NCBI GenBank assembly: GCA_963210315.1
Contig: OY723321.1
Coordinates: forward strand, 1,600,771-1,664,770
Origin: Rhynchopus euleeides
Taxonomy: Eukaryota > Euglenozoa > Diplonemea > Diplonemida > Diplonemidae
Reading direction: 5' to 3'
Length of the DNA stretch: 64,000 nucleotides
The notes beneath the pieces are model-generated. The model saw only the letters and a program-made list of their open reading frames with translations, made no database searches and was not told the origin of the DNA. Each line of letters starts with the position of its first letter. The stretch's first letter is position 1. Both the position numbers and the translations under genes were made by a program. Below, piece by piece: positions 31,879 through 43,719 of this stretch.

Positions 31879-32736
31879 TGAAAATTGCACCAGACCGGTT
31901 TTTTGGCCGAGAGTCCAAACTTTCAAAGCAGCTGCTGCGCCTGCCCCACCAAGCAGCCTCAGTACGACAGGACGCGCGCAGGCACCGGGCCCTCTCAGAT
32001 TCTGGGAGGGTTTGCGCGGGTCGCGCGCGCCGAAGGCGCGCGCGAAAAATTTTTAAAACCAGAAAAACCGGAAAACGGCGCCAGAAAAAAAGTCTATCTT
32101 ATACCCTGGACACAGGCCGCAAAAAAAAAAACCTCACGCCGTTAGCCCAACCAAGATGCCCGTTAGCCTGTTTGCCCACCCGACCTTTTGCCACGGCAGG
32201 AGGACTTCCGCTCACCACCGCGCCTGGTGTGTTTGCTTACCTGCAACCCGCTCTCATCTTGTATGTCACATTCCCAATGGCATGTGCTTTCGTGGCAGAC
32301 TCACTGAGGCCCTTGTCCGGCCTTTGAGGTTTGAGTCCATTTGCCATTGCACTGAACGGGGCTGACGAGGAACACACGCCGCTTGCGTTTATTGGGCCAA
32401 TTATATACATGTCCCCCACCCCACCCTTTCTTGTGGATCTCACGGCTTCATGATGGACTCCTGCATCTCGTGTTGAGAGAGCATCGTTGTAAGAGTGCGC
32501 GATGCTGGAGTACACCGTGTTGAATGCTCCCGCCCGGCTATCCCCAAACGCCGTCTGAATACGCTCGTGTGCCGCGACCACACATGGTTCGTTCCAGGTG
32601 TGGTCCCACGGCCCCGGAGTGTGATGCCATTATGTATAAGTGTGAACGAAATCGAGAGTGTGAGCTCGAACGGCACCACTTGCCTTGAGGAGGAGAACGG
32701 AGAAGGCAACCTGGCCAATCGAGAGTACACCAATAC

Positions 32737-32811
32737 AGCCGCTCCAGGGGGAAGCGTACACACGTACACACGTATAGCCGCTCCAGGGGGAAGCGTACAC
32801 ACGTACACACG
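32737..32811 (+). repeat. 39-bp tandem repeat in the LINE 2 leader
   Basis: AGCCGCTCCAGGGGGAAGCG followed by TACACACGTACACACG occurs twice with a 39-bp period, ending 9 bp before the ORF1 ATG. Some LINEs carry promoter monomers in the 5' UTR; that role here is a guess. Confidence 0.75.
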
Positions 32812-32819
32812 GGAGGGAA

Positions 32820-34506
32820 ATGAACGGCTCGGGCGACCCCCACAAGGTTTCCCCCGGTAACATCGGCTCTGCCGGTGGCCAACAGCCCGCAGCCCCCCTC
32901 CCCACCCTCAAAATCTCGCTTGATCGCGAGTACCACATGTCCCCGCTTCCGGAAGGGATGTGGGATGAGCAGGTCCAGGAGATCCTGGACAAGATGCAGT
33001 GGCGCGTGCGGATGGGGGTGCGGACCGGGAAGGGGGTCACGGTATACGCCTCCCAACCCCCCCCCCGCCATGGAGTTCTCCCTCGACATGGGAGGCGGGG
33101 CGACAGCGCCCCTCCACATATGCGATGTAGTCGCAGAGAGGGAGGCGCTACGCGCACGCAGGGAGCAGGAGGTGCAGCAGCGACGCACCAGCCGCATCGA
33201 GGAGCGACTCGACGAGGCCCGCCTGCGCCTAGTGGAGCTGCAGCTGAAGCAGAAGCAGCAGACCCGAGGAGGGAGAGGCGGGGGGACAGGTGGCCCACTG
33301 TCGCAGCTGATAGCACAAAAGCAGCTGCGAGTGGATGTGCTCGAGGAGAAGCTCGTGTCGACACGCGGAGGAGACGAGAGGATGGAGGAACCCCCGAAGG
33401 CGACCATGCGAGCGACAAGCGAGCAAACGCCCCGAGACCCCGCCACCACCACGACAACAGCCGCCGCTCCCGCAGCAAGCACCGGAGCCGCCGACGCCGC
33501 CGCCGCTGCCAACCTCGGTGCCACCGCCGCCGCCGCCGCAAACCTCCTGGCCACACTGCAAAGCGCAGTGAAAACACTGGCCGAGAAGGAGACGGGGATG
33601 GCTGAGGAGTGGGCACGCCAGCTGGCTGTCATGACGACGGCCACGCAGGCGGAGACGAAGGAGTGGGTGACGGCCTCCCTGAAGGGTTTCAGGGACCAAA
33701 ACGTGGAAGTGCAAGGTGGATGGAGGAGGGAGCAGGACACCCTGCAGAAGGAGTGGCGTGGAGAGCAGGAGCGCCGCGCGACGGAGTGGGAGGCCGAGCA
33801 GGAGCGCCGCCGACGCACCTGGGAGAGAGAGCAGGAGCTCCGCAGGAGCGAATGGGAGAAGCACATGACATCCCTGATGGACACCGCGAACGCCGCCAGA
33901 CACACCACCCCCACTCCTACCTCCACCCCAGCGCCAGCCCCACAGACGGGACCTACATCCACCGCCACCGCCACCGACACCACCACCACCACCGCCGCCA
34001 AAACCGACCAAGTCAACAACAACCCGACCAGCCAGAAGCAGCCCCCCCCCACTGGGAATAAGAAGGCGCAGAAGGGAGATCCCAAGACAGGGATCGACCC
34101 AACGGTGGAGGCGGAACGGAGGAAGAGCGCGTCGGGAGCTGTGGCCCAGAAGGCCAAAAACAGCAAGCTGGAGGAGAAGCGGGGAAAGGCGACGGCGAAG
34201 GAGGCAGCACCCCCAGTCACCCCGCCAGCCCCGCAAGCCACCCCCCGAGTGGAGCAGCCGCAGATCCCCCCGCCGTCCCTCCCCCCTTCAACAATCCCAC
34301 AGCAGGATGAGGGGTGGAAGACGATGGGGAAAGGAGGGAGGATAGCGGGAAAGGGGGGTGGAAACGGGCAGGGAAACGGGATGCAGAAGGGGGGGAAAAC
34401 CGCCCACCAGTCGGGGAAGCGGTTCCACCCCCCCCCTCCTCCTCCTCCTCCACACATGCCGGGGTACACGCCCTACACCAAGGGCCCATACCAGGGACGG
34501 CACTAA
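32820..34506 (+). pseudogene. LINE 2 ORF1, frameshifted at a C run
   Basis: The likely start is ATG 32820, giving MNGSGDPHKVSPGNIGSAGG and PEGMWDEQVQEILDKMQW. At a run of ten C (33057-33066) the coding signal moves to another frame and continues AMEFSLDMGGGATAPLHICD to TAA 34504-34506; nine C would join the two. The second part has long charged coiled-coil segments (REALRARREQEVQQRR; REQELRRSEWEKHM), an Ala/Thr-rich stretch and a Pro/Lys-rich tail, as expected of a LINE ORF1 nucleic-acid-binding protein. The frame from 32875 alone would start at a GTG and lose the N-terminus. Confidence 0.65.
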
Positions 34507-37500
34507 GCCCACCAGCTCCTCAACCTACACCTGAAAGCAACCCGGAGCAGGACTCGCTGCGGTGCCTGAGTCTCAACATCAACGGGGCTACAGCAGTCAG
34601 ATGCAGGACGGTCACCAAGTTCCTCAAGCAGCGTAAAGTGGATGTCGCCCTCCTGCAGGAGCTGAAACACGGCCAAGTGGGGCGCCTCAACTTCCCGGGA
34701 TACCAGGTATATGCCCATCAAAGAGAAGTGGGGAGGTCCGACAACGTCAACCGCTACATGGGTGGAGGGCTTGCAACTCTGGTGGCGACAGGCATCCCCG
34801 CAAAGAAAGTCTACGCCAGCAAAGGAACGGTGACTGAGCGGCTGGACATCGAGGTAGGGGGTACAAAACAGACCATCAGATTCATCAACCTCTACGCCCC
34901 ACCTACAGGAGGGAAAGGGGACAAGAGAGTCCCAGACTTCGACCCAGATGACCTGCCGAGCGGGGAAGATGTGGTGATCGCAGGAGACATCAACGCCCAC
35001 CATGTGTCCTGGGATGTGAAAGGGAAAGAGGACACTCTCGGAAAGAAGGTGCACAAATGGGTCGCAGCAGCAGGTATGGTGACAGCCAACGACCCGCGGA
35101 CAGCTACAAGGGTAGGGAGGAGCGAGACTTCCCCGGATGTAGTAGTCATACACCCCTCGAGATTGCCAAAGGCCGAATGGGAGTGCCCACGCCCTGAGCT
35201 GGGCTCAGACCACCACCCCATGCTGTTCTACATCAACCTCAAAGTCGAGAGACAACACCCACCCTCGAGGAGGCGCAACAGAATGAAATGGGACTGGGCT
35301 GCGGCTGACTGGGGGCTCTATGGGAAGGAGATGGATATGTGCGAGAAGAAGGTCGCCCGCTGGGACTGTGTTGGGGAAGCAGCACCTCGACTGGCGAAGC
35401 TGATCCTGAACGCAGCGACGACAGCCATACCTCTCCTCAGGGTGGCAAACAAACCACGGACCCCGAAATGGTCGGCGAACACGCTGAAACTGCTGCGCCA
35501 GAGGGGGGCTGTATCACAGAGCGAGAAGAGAGACGAGGCTGTCGCGGCGGACAAGCGGGCAGCACTGCAACGACACGTAGATCAGAATGCTGACAGAGGC
35601 GACCTCTCGGAGCTGTTCCGTGTCATACGCAGAATTGACGGCAAGCACTCCCCGATAGTCAGTCACCCAATCGAAAACGGTGACAAAATGTGCACAGGGG
35701 GACACGAAAAGGCGAATGCTCTGGGTGTACACTTCGCGACGGTGTGTGGGGGTGGACAACACGTAGACCTTGGACAGAACAGGCCTCACCCACCAAAGCA
35801 GGAAGGCGGCGAAACGACGGGTTCAGAGTCACCATTCACCCTCACGGAGCTGCAGGCCGTGCTCGATCGCCTGGAGCAAGGAAAATCGCCAGGGGTAGAC
35901 GGGGTCACCAACGAGATGCTCATCAACCTGGGGAGCGGAGGGAAGAGATCGCTACTGCACGTCCTCAACCTGAGCTGAATGCATGGGACGGTGCCGGAGG
36001 CGTGGAAAAGGGGCCTAATCACGGCATTGCTCAAGCCGGACAAACCTCCGCACCTACCGAAGTCCTATAGGCCGGTCACCTTGACGAGCTGCATGTGCAA
36101 GACCCTGGAAGCCATGATACTCGCCCGAGTAACACACCAGATGGCGGACGAGGAGATAGCGGTGAAAGACCTGAACGACTATCAGGCTGGATTCCGCCCG
36201 GCGCGATCGACGACGGAACAGATCGCCAAACTGTACGACAAAGGGAGATGCGCGATAAGAGAAAAGGGATTCGCGATCTCCCTCTTCATAGACTTCACTA
36301 AGGCCTTCGACACGCTAAGCCACCCAGCGGTACTTGAGGGACTACACCGACAGGGGTTTCCACGCAGATACGAAACATGGGTGCAGTCATTCATGCAGGG
36401 GCGAAGGGCGGCGGTCACGGTCGACGGGGAGGTGGGAGACTACTTCGATTACAACGACGGGGTCCCGCAAGGAGCAGTAATCTCCCCTTTCCTCTTCACC
36501 AGTGCAGTGGATGACATAGTCGAGGCCCTAGAAGACTGGCACACCACCCCCATCATGTTCGCAGACGACACCGCGGTGGTTGTGACAGGTGACACCCTCG
36601 AAGAGGCGCTCAGCAGAGCGAAGGGGGCGCTGCAGCTGGTCGAGACGCTGTCGGAGCCCAAACAACTGCGCATCTCCGGAGAGAAAACGAGAGCAATGCT
36701 GTTCTGCTCGAGGGGTGCCCGCAAACAGCTGCCTGCTGACCTCGAACACCTCACCCTGCGCAACGGCGACGCTGTGGAGTGGGCGTCAGAGGTGAAGTAC
36801 CTGGGCGTCTTAGTCGACGAAAACTGTACATTCAGCGCCCACGTAGCCTATGTCATCGAAAGGCTGGGAAAGCGGATTGCAGCGATTAGGACCCTGGCGG
36901 GCACCGACTGGGGTTGTAAAGCGGACGTCCTGCGAGATGTGTATGTGGCCTACGCCCTCCCGGTAGTGCGATATGCGTTGGCAGTCTACGGGGCTGAACT
37001 GAGCGTATAAGAAGTAGACGAACTCCAACGGGAACATATGCGGGCGGCGAGGGTCATCACCGGTTGCCCAAAAACCACATCGGAGGCCATACTACTCTGG
37101 GAGGCACACCTGCCAAGCATCCCGGACCTGATTGCTTTGGAGTCAGCCGATCTGCGGGAGAGGCTGACACGGCTCGTCAACTTCGCAACCCAAGCGACGG
37201 TAGATGGCTACATGAGGAACCACAAAGGCTGGCAACAGGAGGCAAAGAAGCTCACACGTGGAATATACAGAGAAGACAAGGGGAGGGCCCCCCTCCACGT
37301 GAAAGCGCCAGCCCCGCCATGGGAGTGGAACCTAAACAGCATCTACATCAGACCGACCATCCCGGGGGTGTGCCGCAGCAGCACAAACAAGGCCGAACTC
37401 CGCACTCGTTCCGAGAAGCACCTCCGGGAGACCTACACCGCCCCTGCCTGGTGGGTCTATACAGACGGGTCGACGGATCTGGACCGAGGGGGGGCGGGCG

Positions 37501-38303
37501 CCGTCCTTTACCCACCGGACTCAAACACCTCCCCGCTTACAGTGGTAGCGGCAGCTGGCCGTCATGCCTCGGCCTACCAAGCTGAGCTAGTGGCGCTGCG
37601 GGAGGCCCTGACACGGCTCCGGGGGGTGCTGCACCGAGGCCAGGTGGCAGTCATTTGCACGGATTCGCAGAGCGCGCTGCGGGCCCTGCAGGCGGGCCCA
37701 GCCAGGGTGAGGGAGGATGTGCTGCACCGCATCTGGACCCTGCTCTTTGACCTCACACTGAACCTCGACGCTACCATCCACCTGCAGTACGTACCTGCAC
37801 ATGTGGGTATAGAGGGGAACGAGGTGGCGGATGGTCTGGCGGCGAAAGGGAGGGACAAACCGCAGGAGGAGCCCCTCTCTTATGCCGGGGCTAAGGCTGC
37901 GATACGCCGTTTCCATGACCCTCTCACCCCTCGACAAGGAACGCTGTACTGGACGGACGGCATCCTAAAGCGCCCCCCGCTACCAATGCCTGCCCTCAAG
38001 CGAAGGGAGGAAGTGCTAATCCGTCAGCTGCGGGCAGGGCGCCACCGCCTGCTTTGGGATTTCCGCAGAGGCGAGGACGACAAGAACACGCCGCCTTGCC
38101 CCTTCTGTGAAGAGAGCTGCGACATCGAGCACGTGTTCAGCTGCGAGCGCCTCGAGGAGGAGCGGAAGAAAACCCTCAGCACGACGGACCCCAGGAAGCT
38201 GCTCTTTCGTCGCCCGACGGAAGTAGTGAGATACCTGAAGGAGGTAGGCCTGGCGGACACCACCTTAGCGGAGGTGCTGTCAACCCAGCCGAGGGACCCA
38301 TAG
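34314..38303 (+). pseudogene. LINE 2 ORF2: endonuclease, RT, RNase H with two nonsense codons
   Basis: The frame overlaps the ORF1 end in the -1 frame from 34314; there is no ATG, and a C/CCT run at 34428-34450 is open in both. The endonuclease shows LSLNINGATAV, LLQELK, VVIAGDINAHHVSWD and GSDHHP. The RT shows YRPVTLTS, LFIDFTKAFDTL, GVPQGAVISPFLF and MFADDTAVV. RNase H shows YTDGS, YQAELVALREAL, CTDSQSAL and PAHVGIEGNEVAD. A C-terminal CPFCEESCDIEHVFSC finger follows. TGA at 35976-35978 stands where LINE 1 has Trp (LNLSW), and TAA at 37008-37010 interrupts the segment before RNase H. No 2A-like motif precedes this endonuclease. It is a decayed relative of LINE 1. Confidence 0.88.
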
Positions 38304-38700
38304 ACGACAGACGGAAGATCATGACGGCAAACAAAAAACCAGTACCCCCCTCCCCCCCCACCCCCCACGTATCATTTTGACTGCTCTTATCAAGTCACCC
38401 CCCCCCCCCCCCCACCGGAACGGGAGGAGGAAGCAGTAACAGGTGGTGCAACCTGCGGCCATCGACTGCAGCTGCACTGCCACACACAACCAGAGAAACA
38501 AAAACAGATTGCCCCCTCCCCCCTACCCACACCCACGACACTGCGAGGGAAGAGAGCCCCGCCGAGGCGACGCAGCGCCAGAAGCGGCCCGCATACGAGG
38601 GTCATTTGGGGAAACCCAGAAGGCTCGCGTAGGAGTGCCTCACAGAGGACTGATCCTCGCCTGTACCGAGTCCCTTGTAGTGTAACACGAAGAGGGGCGA
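38304..38700 (+). other. LINE 2 3' region with the conserved terminal block
   Basis: C runs (38345-38366, 38398-38414) are followed by the block 38550-38665 shared with LINE 1, including the hairpin GAGGA-ctga-TCCTC at 38645-38658. Because the two coding regions have diverged strongly, conservation here suggests a functional 3' recognition element for target-primed reverse transcription. Confidence 0.6.
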
Positions 38701-38741
38701 CCACCAAACCCAAAACAAAGCAGAGGCTTAGCTTGGGGGGG

Positions 38742-38767
38742 GAAACTCGGTCAGCTGACCGAGTTTC
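38742..38767. repeat. 26-bp perfect palindrome
   Basis: GAAACTCGGTCAG is followed directly by its reverse complement. Half-sites (CTCGGTCAG) recur at about 38786, and a related GACCGAGT string is at 46025-46041. Confidence 0.85.
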
Positions 38768-38769
38768 AG

Positions 38770-39225
38770 CCAAACCCGGAAAAAAACTCGGTCAGCCCAA
38801 AAAAAAAAAAAAAGGTAAAAATTTCCGCGAAAGGGGGGTGACGACTTTTCCGGCATTTTTCGGCTTTTTTCGGGTTTTTTCGGGTCCCGTGCGTTTTTTT
38901 CCCTTTGCCAAAATGCGTGAAAAATCCCCCCTGGAGGCCGGAAAAACCCGGAAAAAAGACCCGAAAAAAATCGGAATCGTCACCCCAAAATTTCGGGTTT
39001 TTCCGGCTTTTTTTCGGGTCTGGGGCCGTGGTAAGGCCAGGGTTTGTAGGGGGAGATGCTCGCATTTTTTTTTGGGGGGTAGCAAAATGGGTCGTTTTTG
39101 GACATCTGAGCCCACTACGAGGGGTCCCGGAGCCCGGAAACGCTGTTGTAGGGGCTCAAACGGGGAAGCAGTCGCAACAAACAACAGGCCACTCCGGAGA
39201 CCTCGGCCGATGCTCACAGACAAAA
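38770..39225. other. A/T-run DNA with CCGGAAAAA motifs, no supported gene
   Basis: Strings such as CCGGAAAAAACTCGG and TTTTTCGGGTTTTTT dominate. An ORF spanning 38733-39641 runs into the minisatellite and has no domain. The segment around 39045-39120 resembles the dispersed GTTTTTGGACATCTGAG repeat at 51300. Confidence 0.5.
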
Positions 39226-39745
39226 GTGGCCCGATCTCCCCCACCACAATAGTGGCCTTGCCCGATCTCCCCCGACACATGAGTGTGGTTGCCCGATCTC
39301 CCCCGATCTCCCCCGACACATTAGTGGGGTTGCCCGATCTCCCCCGATCTCCCCCAACACATTGGTGGGGTTGCCCGATCTCCCCCGATCTCCCCCGACA
39401 CATGAGTGGGGTTGCCCGATCTCCCCCGATCTCCCCCAACACATTAGTGTGGTTGCCCGATCTCCCCCGATCTCCCCCGACACATGAGTGTGGTTGCCCG
39501 ATCTCCCCCGATCTCCCCCACCACATGAGTGGGGCTGCCCGATCTCCCCCGATCTCCCCCAACACATTAGTGTGGTTGCCCGATCTCCCCCGATCTCCCC
39601 CGACACATGAGTGGGGTTGCCCGATCTCCCCCGACACGTGAGTGTGGTTGCCCGATCTCCCCCGATCTCCCCCACCACAAGAGTGGCCTTGCCCGATCTC
39701 CCCCGATCTTCCCCAACACGTGAGTGGGGTTGCCCGATCTCCCCC
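39226..39745. repeat. 41-bp minisatellite, variant A
   Basis: The unit is TTGCCCGATCTCCCCCGATC plus TCCCCCRACACATKAGTGKGG. About 12 copies; two GATCTCCCCC strings per unit. Confidence 0.9.
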
Positions 39746-42085
39746 ATATCATTCGGGTACTTGGCGGATCTCCCCCATATTATTGGAGCACTTGGCTGAT
39801 CTGTCCCGCTCTCCCCCATGTAATTGGGGCACTTGGCTGATCTGTCCCGATCTCCCCCATGTCATTGGCGCACTTGGCTGATCTGTCCCGATCTCCCCCA
39901 TATCATTGGAGCACTTGGTTGATCTGTCCCGATCTCCCCTATGTCATTGGGGAACTTGGTTGATCTGTCCCGATCTCCCCCATGTCATGGGATCACTTGG
40001 TTGATCTGTCCCGATCTCCCCCAGGTCATTGGGGCACTTGGCTGATCTGTCCCGATCCCCCCCACATCATTGGAGCACTTGGTTGATCTGTCCCGATCTC
40101 CCCCACATCATTGGAGCACTTGGCTGATCTGTCCCGATCTCCCCCACATCATTGGAGCACTTGGTTGATCTGTCCCGATCTCCCCCACATCATTGGGGCA
40201 CTTGGCTGATCTGTCCCGATCTCCCCCCTGTCATTGGAGCACTTGGCTGATCTGTCCCGATCTCCCCCATGTCATTGGGGCACTTGGCTGATCTGTCCCG
40301 ATCTCCCCCACATCATTGGGGCACTTGGTTGATCTGTCCCGATCTCCCCCATATCATTGGAGCACTTGGTTGATCTGTCCCGATCTCCCCCATGTCATTG
40401 GGGCACTTGGTTGATCTGTCCCGATCTCCCCCATGTCATTGGAGCACTTGGTTGATCTGTCCCGATCTCCCCCAGGTCATTGGGGCACTTGGTTGATCTG
40501 TCCCGATCTCCCCCATGTCATTGGAGCACTTGGTTGATCTGTCCCGATCTCCCCCAGGTCATTGGGGCACTTGGTTGATCTGTCCCGATCTCCCCCAGGT
40601 CATTGGGGCACTTGGTTGATCTGTCCCGATCTCCCCCATGTCATTGGGGCACTTGGTTGATCTGTCCCGATCTCCCCCAGGTCATTGGAGCACTTGGTTG
40701 ATCTGTCCCGATCTCCCCCAGGTCATTGGGGCACTTGGCTGATCTGTCCCGATCTCCCCCATGTCATTGGGGCACTTGGTTGATCTGTCCCGATCTCCCC
40801 CATGTCATTGGAGCACTTGGCTTATCTGTCCCGATCTCCCCCATGTCATTGGGGCACTTGGTTGATATGTCCCGATCTCCCCCACATCATTGGGGCACTT
40901 GGTTGATCTGTCCCGATCTCCCCCATGTCATTGGAGCACTTGGCTGATCTGTCCCGATCTCCCCCATATCATTGGAGCACTTGGTTGATCTGTCCCGATC
41001 TCCCCCAGGTCATTGGGGCACTTGGCTGATCTGTCCCGATCTCCCCCATGTCATTGGGGCACTTGGTTGATCTGTCCCGATCTCCCCCACATCATTGGGG
41101 CACTTGGTTGATCTGTCCCGATCTCCCCCATGTCATTGGAGCACTTGGCTGATCTGTCCCGATCTCCCCCATATCATTGGAGCACTTGGTTGATCTGTCC
41201 CGATCTCCCCCAGGTCATTGGGGCACTTGGCTGATCTGTCCCGATCTCCCCCATGTCATTGGGGCACTTGGTTGATCTGTCCCGATCTCCCCCACATCAT
41301 TGGGGCACTTGGTTGATCTGTCCCGATCTCCCCCATGTCATTGGAGCACTTGGCTGATCTGTCCCGATCTCCCCCATATCATTGGAGCACTTGGTTGATC
41401 TGTCCCGATCTCCCCCAGGTCATTGGGGCACTTGGCTGATCTGTCCCGATCTCCCCCATGTCATTGGGGCACTTGGTTGATCTGTCCCGATCTCCCCCAC
41501 ATCATTGGGGCACTTGGTTGATCTGTCCCGATCTCCCCCATGTCATTGGAGCACTTGGCTGATCTGTCCCGATCTCCCCCATGTCATTGGGGCACTTGGT
41601 TGATCTGTCCCGATCTCCCCCATGTCATTGGAGCACTTGGCTGATCTGTCCCGATCTCCCCCATATCATTGGAGCACTTGGTTGATCTGTCCCGATCTCC
41701 CCCAGGTCATTGGGGCACTTGGCTGATCTGTCCCGATCTCCCCCATGTCATTGGGGCACTTGGTTGATCTGTCCCGATCTCCCCCAGGTCATTGGGGCAC
41801 TTGGCTGATCTGTCCCGATCTCCCCCATGTCATTGGGGCACTTGGTTGATCTGTCCCGATCTCCCCCACATCATTGGGGCACTTGGTTGATCTGTCCCGA
41901 TCTCCCCCATGTCATTGGAGCACTTGGCTGATCTGTCCCGATCTCCCCCACATCATTGGAGCACTTGGTTGATCTGTCCCGATCTCCCCCACATCATTGG
42001 AGAACTTGGCTGATCTGTCCCGATCTCCCCCATGTCATTGGGGCTCTTGGCCGATCTACCCGGATCTCCCCCATGTCATTGGGGC
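39746..42085. repeat. 41-bp minisatellite, variant B, with 205-bp higher-order repeat
   Basis: The unit is CACTTGGTTGATCTGTCCCG plus ATCTCCCCCAYRTCATTGGRG, with about 57 copies. Variant units recur in a fixed order of five: the ATGT-gggg unit starts at 40843, 41048, 41253 and 41458, exactly 205 bp apart. This shows recent amplification of a five-unit block. Confidence 0.92.
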
Positions 42086-43719
42086 AGGTCGCGGATCTGC
42101 CCATCACTTTTGTGTGCGCTGGGTATCCCGCATCCTCCTCCACCACCTGCCTCGGGCGCCGTCCACCCACACCACTGTGCGTCCGTCTCCCTGCCGTACT
42201 GTCGCCTGCAGCATAAGAAGTTGTTGGACGGAATGTTCTTGGCATTGGTTTGTGTTTGACGCGGCCCTTGACTGGCGCAGCGTCAACACACACCCCTGAT
42301 CAGGGGTCGCGGACATTTGCGATGCCGCACGACATCGTGTGCCCCGTGTACCCCCTTGCCCTCCACCAGTGGCACCACTGCCCACCCCTTGACGCTCTTC
42401 AGGAGCGTCTCCATCATCCGCCGGCTCTGCTCCTGCTGCCTGCGGGTGGGTGTTCCTCCCTTGTCATTCACATATCAACGGGTTCTTCGGGTGTCCCATT
42501 CAAAAAAACACCCGAAAAATACACGAACTTTGCTAAACTGGACCCAACTCCCCATACTCTTTTTTCGCCTTTTTTCAGCGTTTTTTCCAGGCCTGGGCGG
42601 GGAACGAGCCCTTTTTCCAGGTTTTTTGGGTCGGGGAACCAGGTTTTTTCTAAGAATTTTTACAAGGGATTTTTTGCTCGCCCCCCCACAGTTTCCAGGG
42701 GCGTGCCCGTCAGGCGGGACCTTTTCTCTGATTTCTCTCCGCGTCATCATGTGACAGCTCTCGAGTGATGCCCAGAGATGCTTGCGGCAGAGAGTGCCCT
42801 CATGCGCGTTGCAGCTGAAAATGAATGAGGATCACCTGGCGCTCGTTCTCATCGGGGGTTGTGCTCCGCAGGGACTCAATACACCTTGGCACTCTCGCAG
42901 GGCTGGACATGCCAGCAGCTGGAGGACAGTTACAAAGCTGCCACTCCCCGACGCCACCCACCTGCTGGCCCCTTCAGGTCTGAAAACCCAAAAGCTCCCG
43001 GGGATTTTTGCAGTGGTGCGCACCATATTCAGCGCAGTAGGGTGATCTCTCCGATTTTCCAAAACTGCTGGTTTACTGGTTTGGGGAACGGTCGCCGGCA
43101 GACCGTTGAAATGCCCGTGTTAGCAAGGCACACTCACGTTTCAGGTAGCGTGTCGCGTGTCACGCATGTCGCGAACGCGGCAAGTGTACCTCCCAGGTGG
43201 GGAAGCCCGACCTCCTGTCCGATGTCAGTCAGGCTTCGAAGAAGCGCTTCATGGATGCGCTGACCTCCTACGCTGCACTGTACCCGGGGAAGTGAGATAG
43301 ATGGACTGGCACACGCTACATCGGGGGTCTCGGGGGCGGTGCCCCCCAGCCGCCGGAGGCCACGGTAGCGAACATCTGTTCGTGTGGGCGTACAGATTCT
43401 GTGCGAGTTGGCTGCGTCCTCAGAGGCGACTGGAGTGGTTGGACCCCGACTTGATGGGATTCGAAGGACTTGAGTACGAGACGTACGCCACAGGGGGGTC
43501 TGGGGGGCGTGAACCCCCCAGCCGCCGGAGGCCACGGTAGTGAACGTCTGGCTCTCCAGTTGGCCAGCAAGGCGAACGGTACGTGGGACAGACTTCCCTT
43601 CCATCCTTGTGCGCGCCCTGTCGACTGGGGAAAACTTAGAAAAAAAAATTCCTCTGCGAAACAACCTGCGAAATTCCCCTAACAAAATTCTTAGAAAAAA
43701 ACTTTTTTTCCCCTTACAA
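42086..43719. other. No supported gene; palindromic module pair inside
   Basis: Short ORFs only. A/T runs with GGTTTTTTGGGTCGGGGAACC strings lie at 42560-42720. The last part carries two palindromic modules, annotated separately. Confidence 0.5.
43325..43548 (+). repeat. Palindromic GC module, pair
   Basis: Copies at about 43325-43380 and 43496-43548, 171 bp apart. The spacer (CGTGTGGGCGTACAGATTCT, then GTTGGCTGCGTCC) is the reverse complement, with changes, of the spacer between the pair at 53200-53430, so module-spacer-module moved as one unit. Confidence 0.85.

Larger units (their letters stand above)
29976..32108. mobile_element. hAT family 1 element, copy 2, interrupted by another hAT
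   Basis: The left end CAGGGGATAAGATAG is at 29976 and the right end CTTATACCCTG finishes at 32108. The flanking 8-bp duplication is ACACAGGC (29968-29975 and 32110-32117, with one extra G on the right). The element is broken after 60 bp by the 945-bp hAT family 2 element and resumes at 30989. The remaining interior is nearly identical to 13200-14327, including the hairpin and the palindromic module at 31820-31878. Confidence 0.85.

Noticed and set aside
34525..34550. A 2A-like motif before LINE 2 endonuclease (ESNPEQDS)
   Set aside because: It has NP but lacks the Gly-Pro and the DxE of the 2A consensus.
1704..35978. Reassignment of TGA to a sense codon, to explain the three in-frame TGAs (1704, 24574, 35976)
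   Set aside because: The long ORFs use TGG for Trp and do not contain scattered TGA codons, and gene 2, LINE 1 ORF2 and the RT ORF end at TGA. Readthrough at two sites and a nonsense mutation at the third fit better.
38733..39819. ORFs of about 200-300 codons through the 41-bp minisatellite
   Set aside because: They are made of minisatellite sequence (PDLPRSPPTH-type repeats) on both strands, with no domain.
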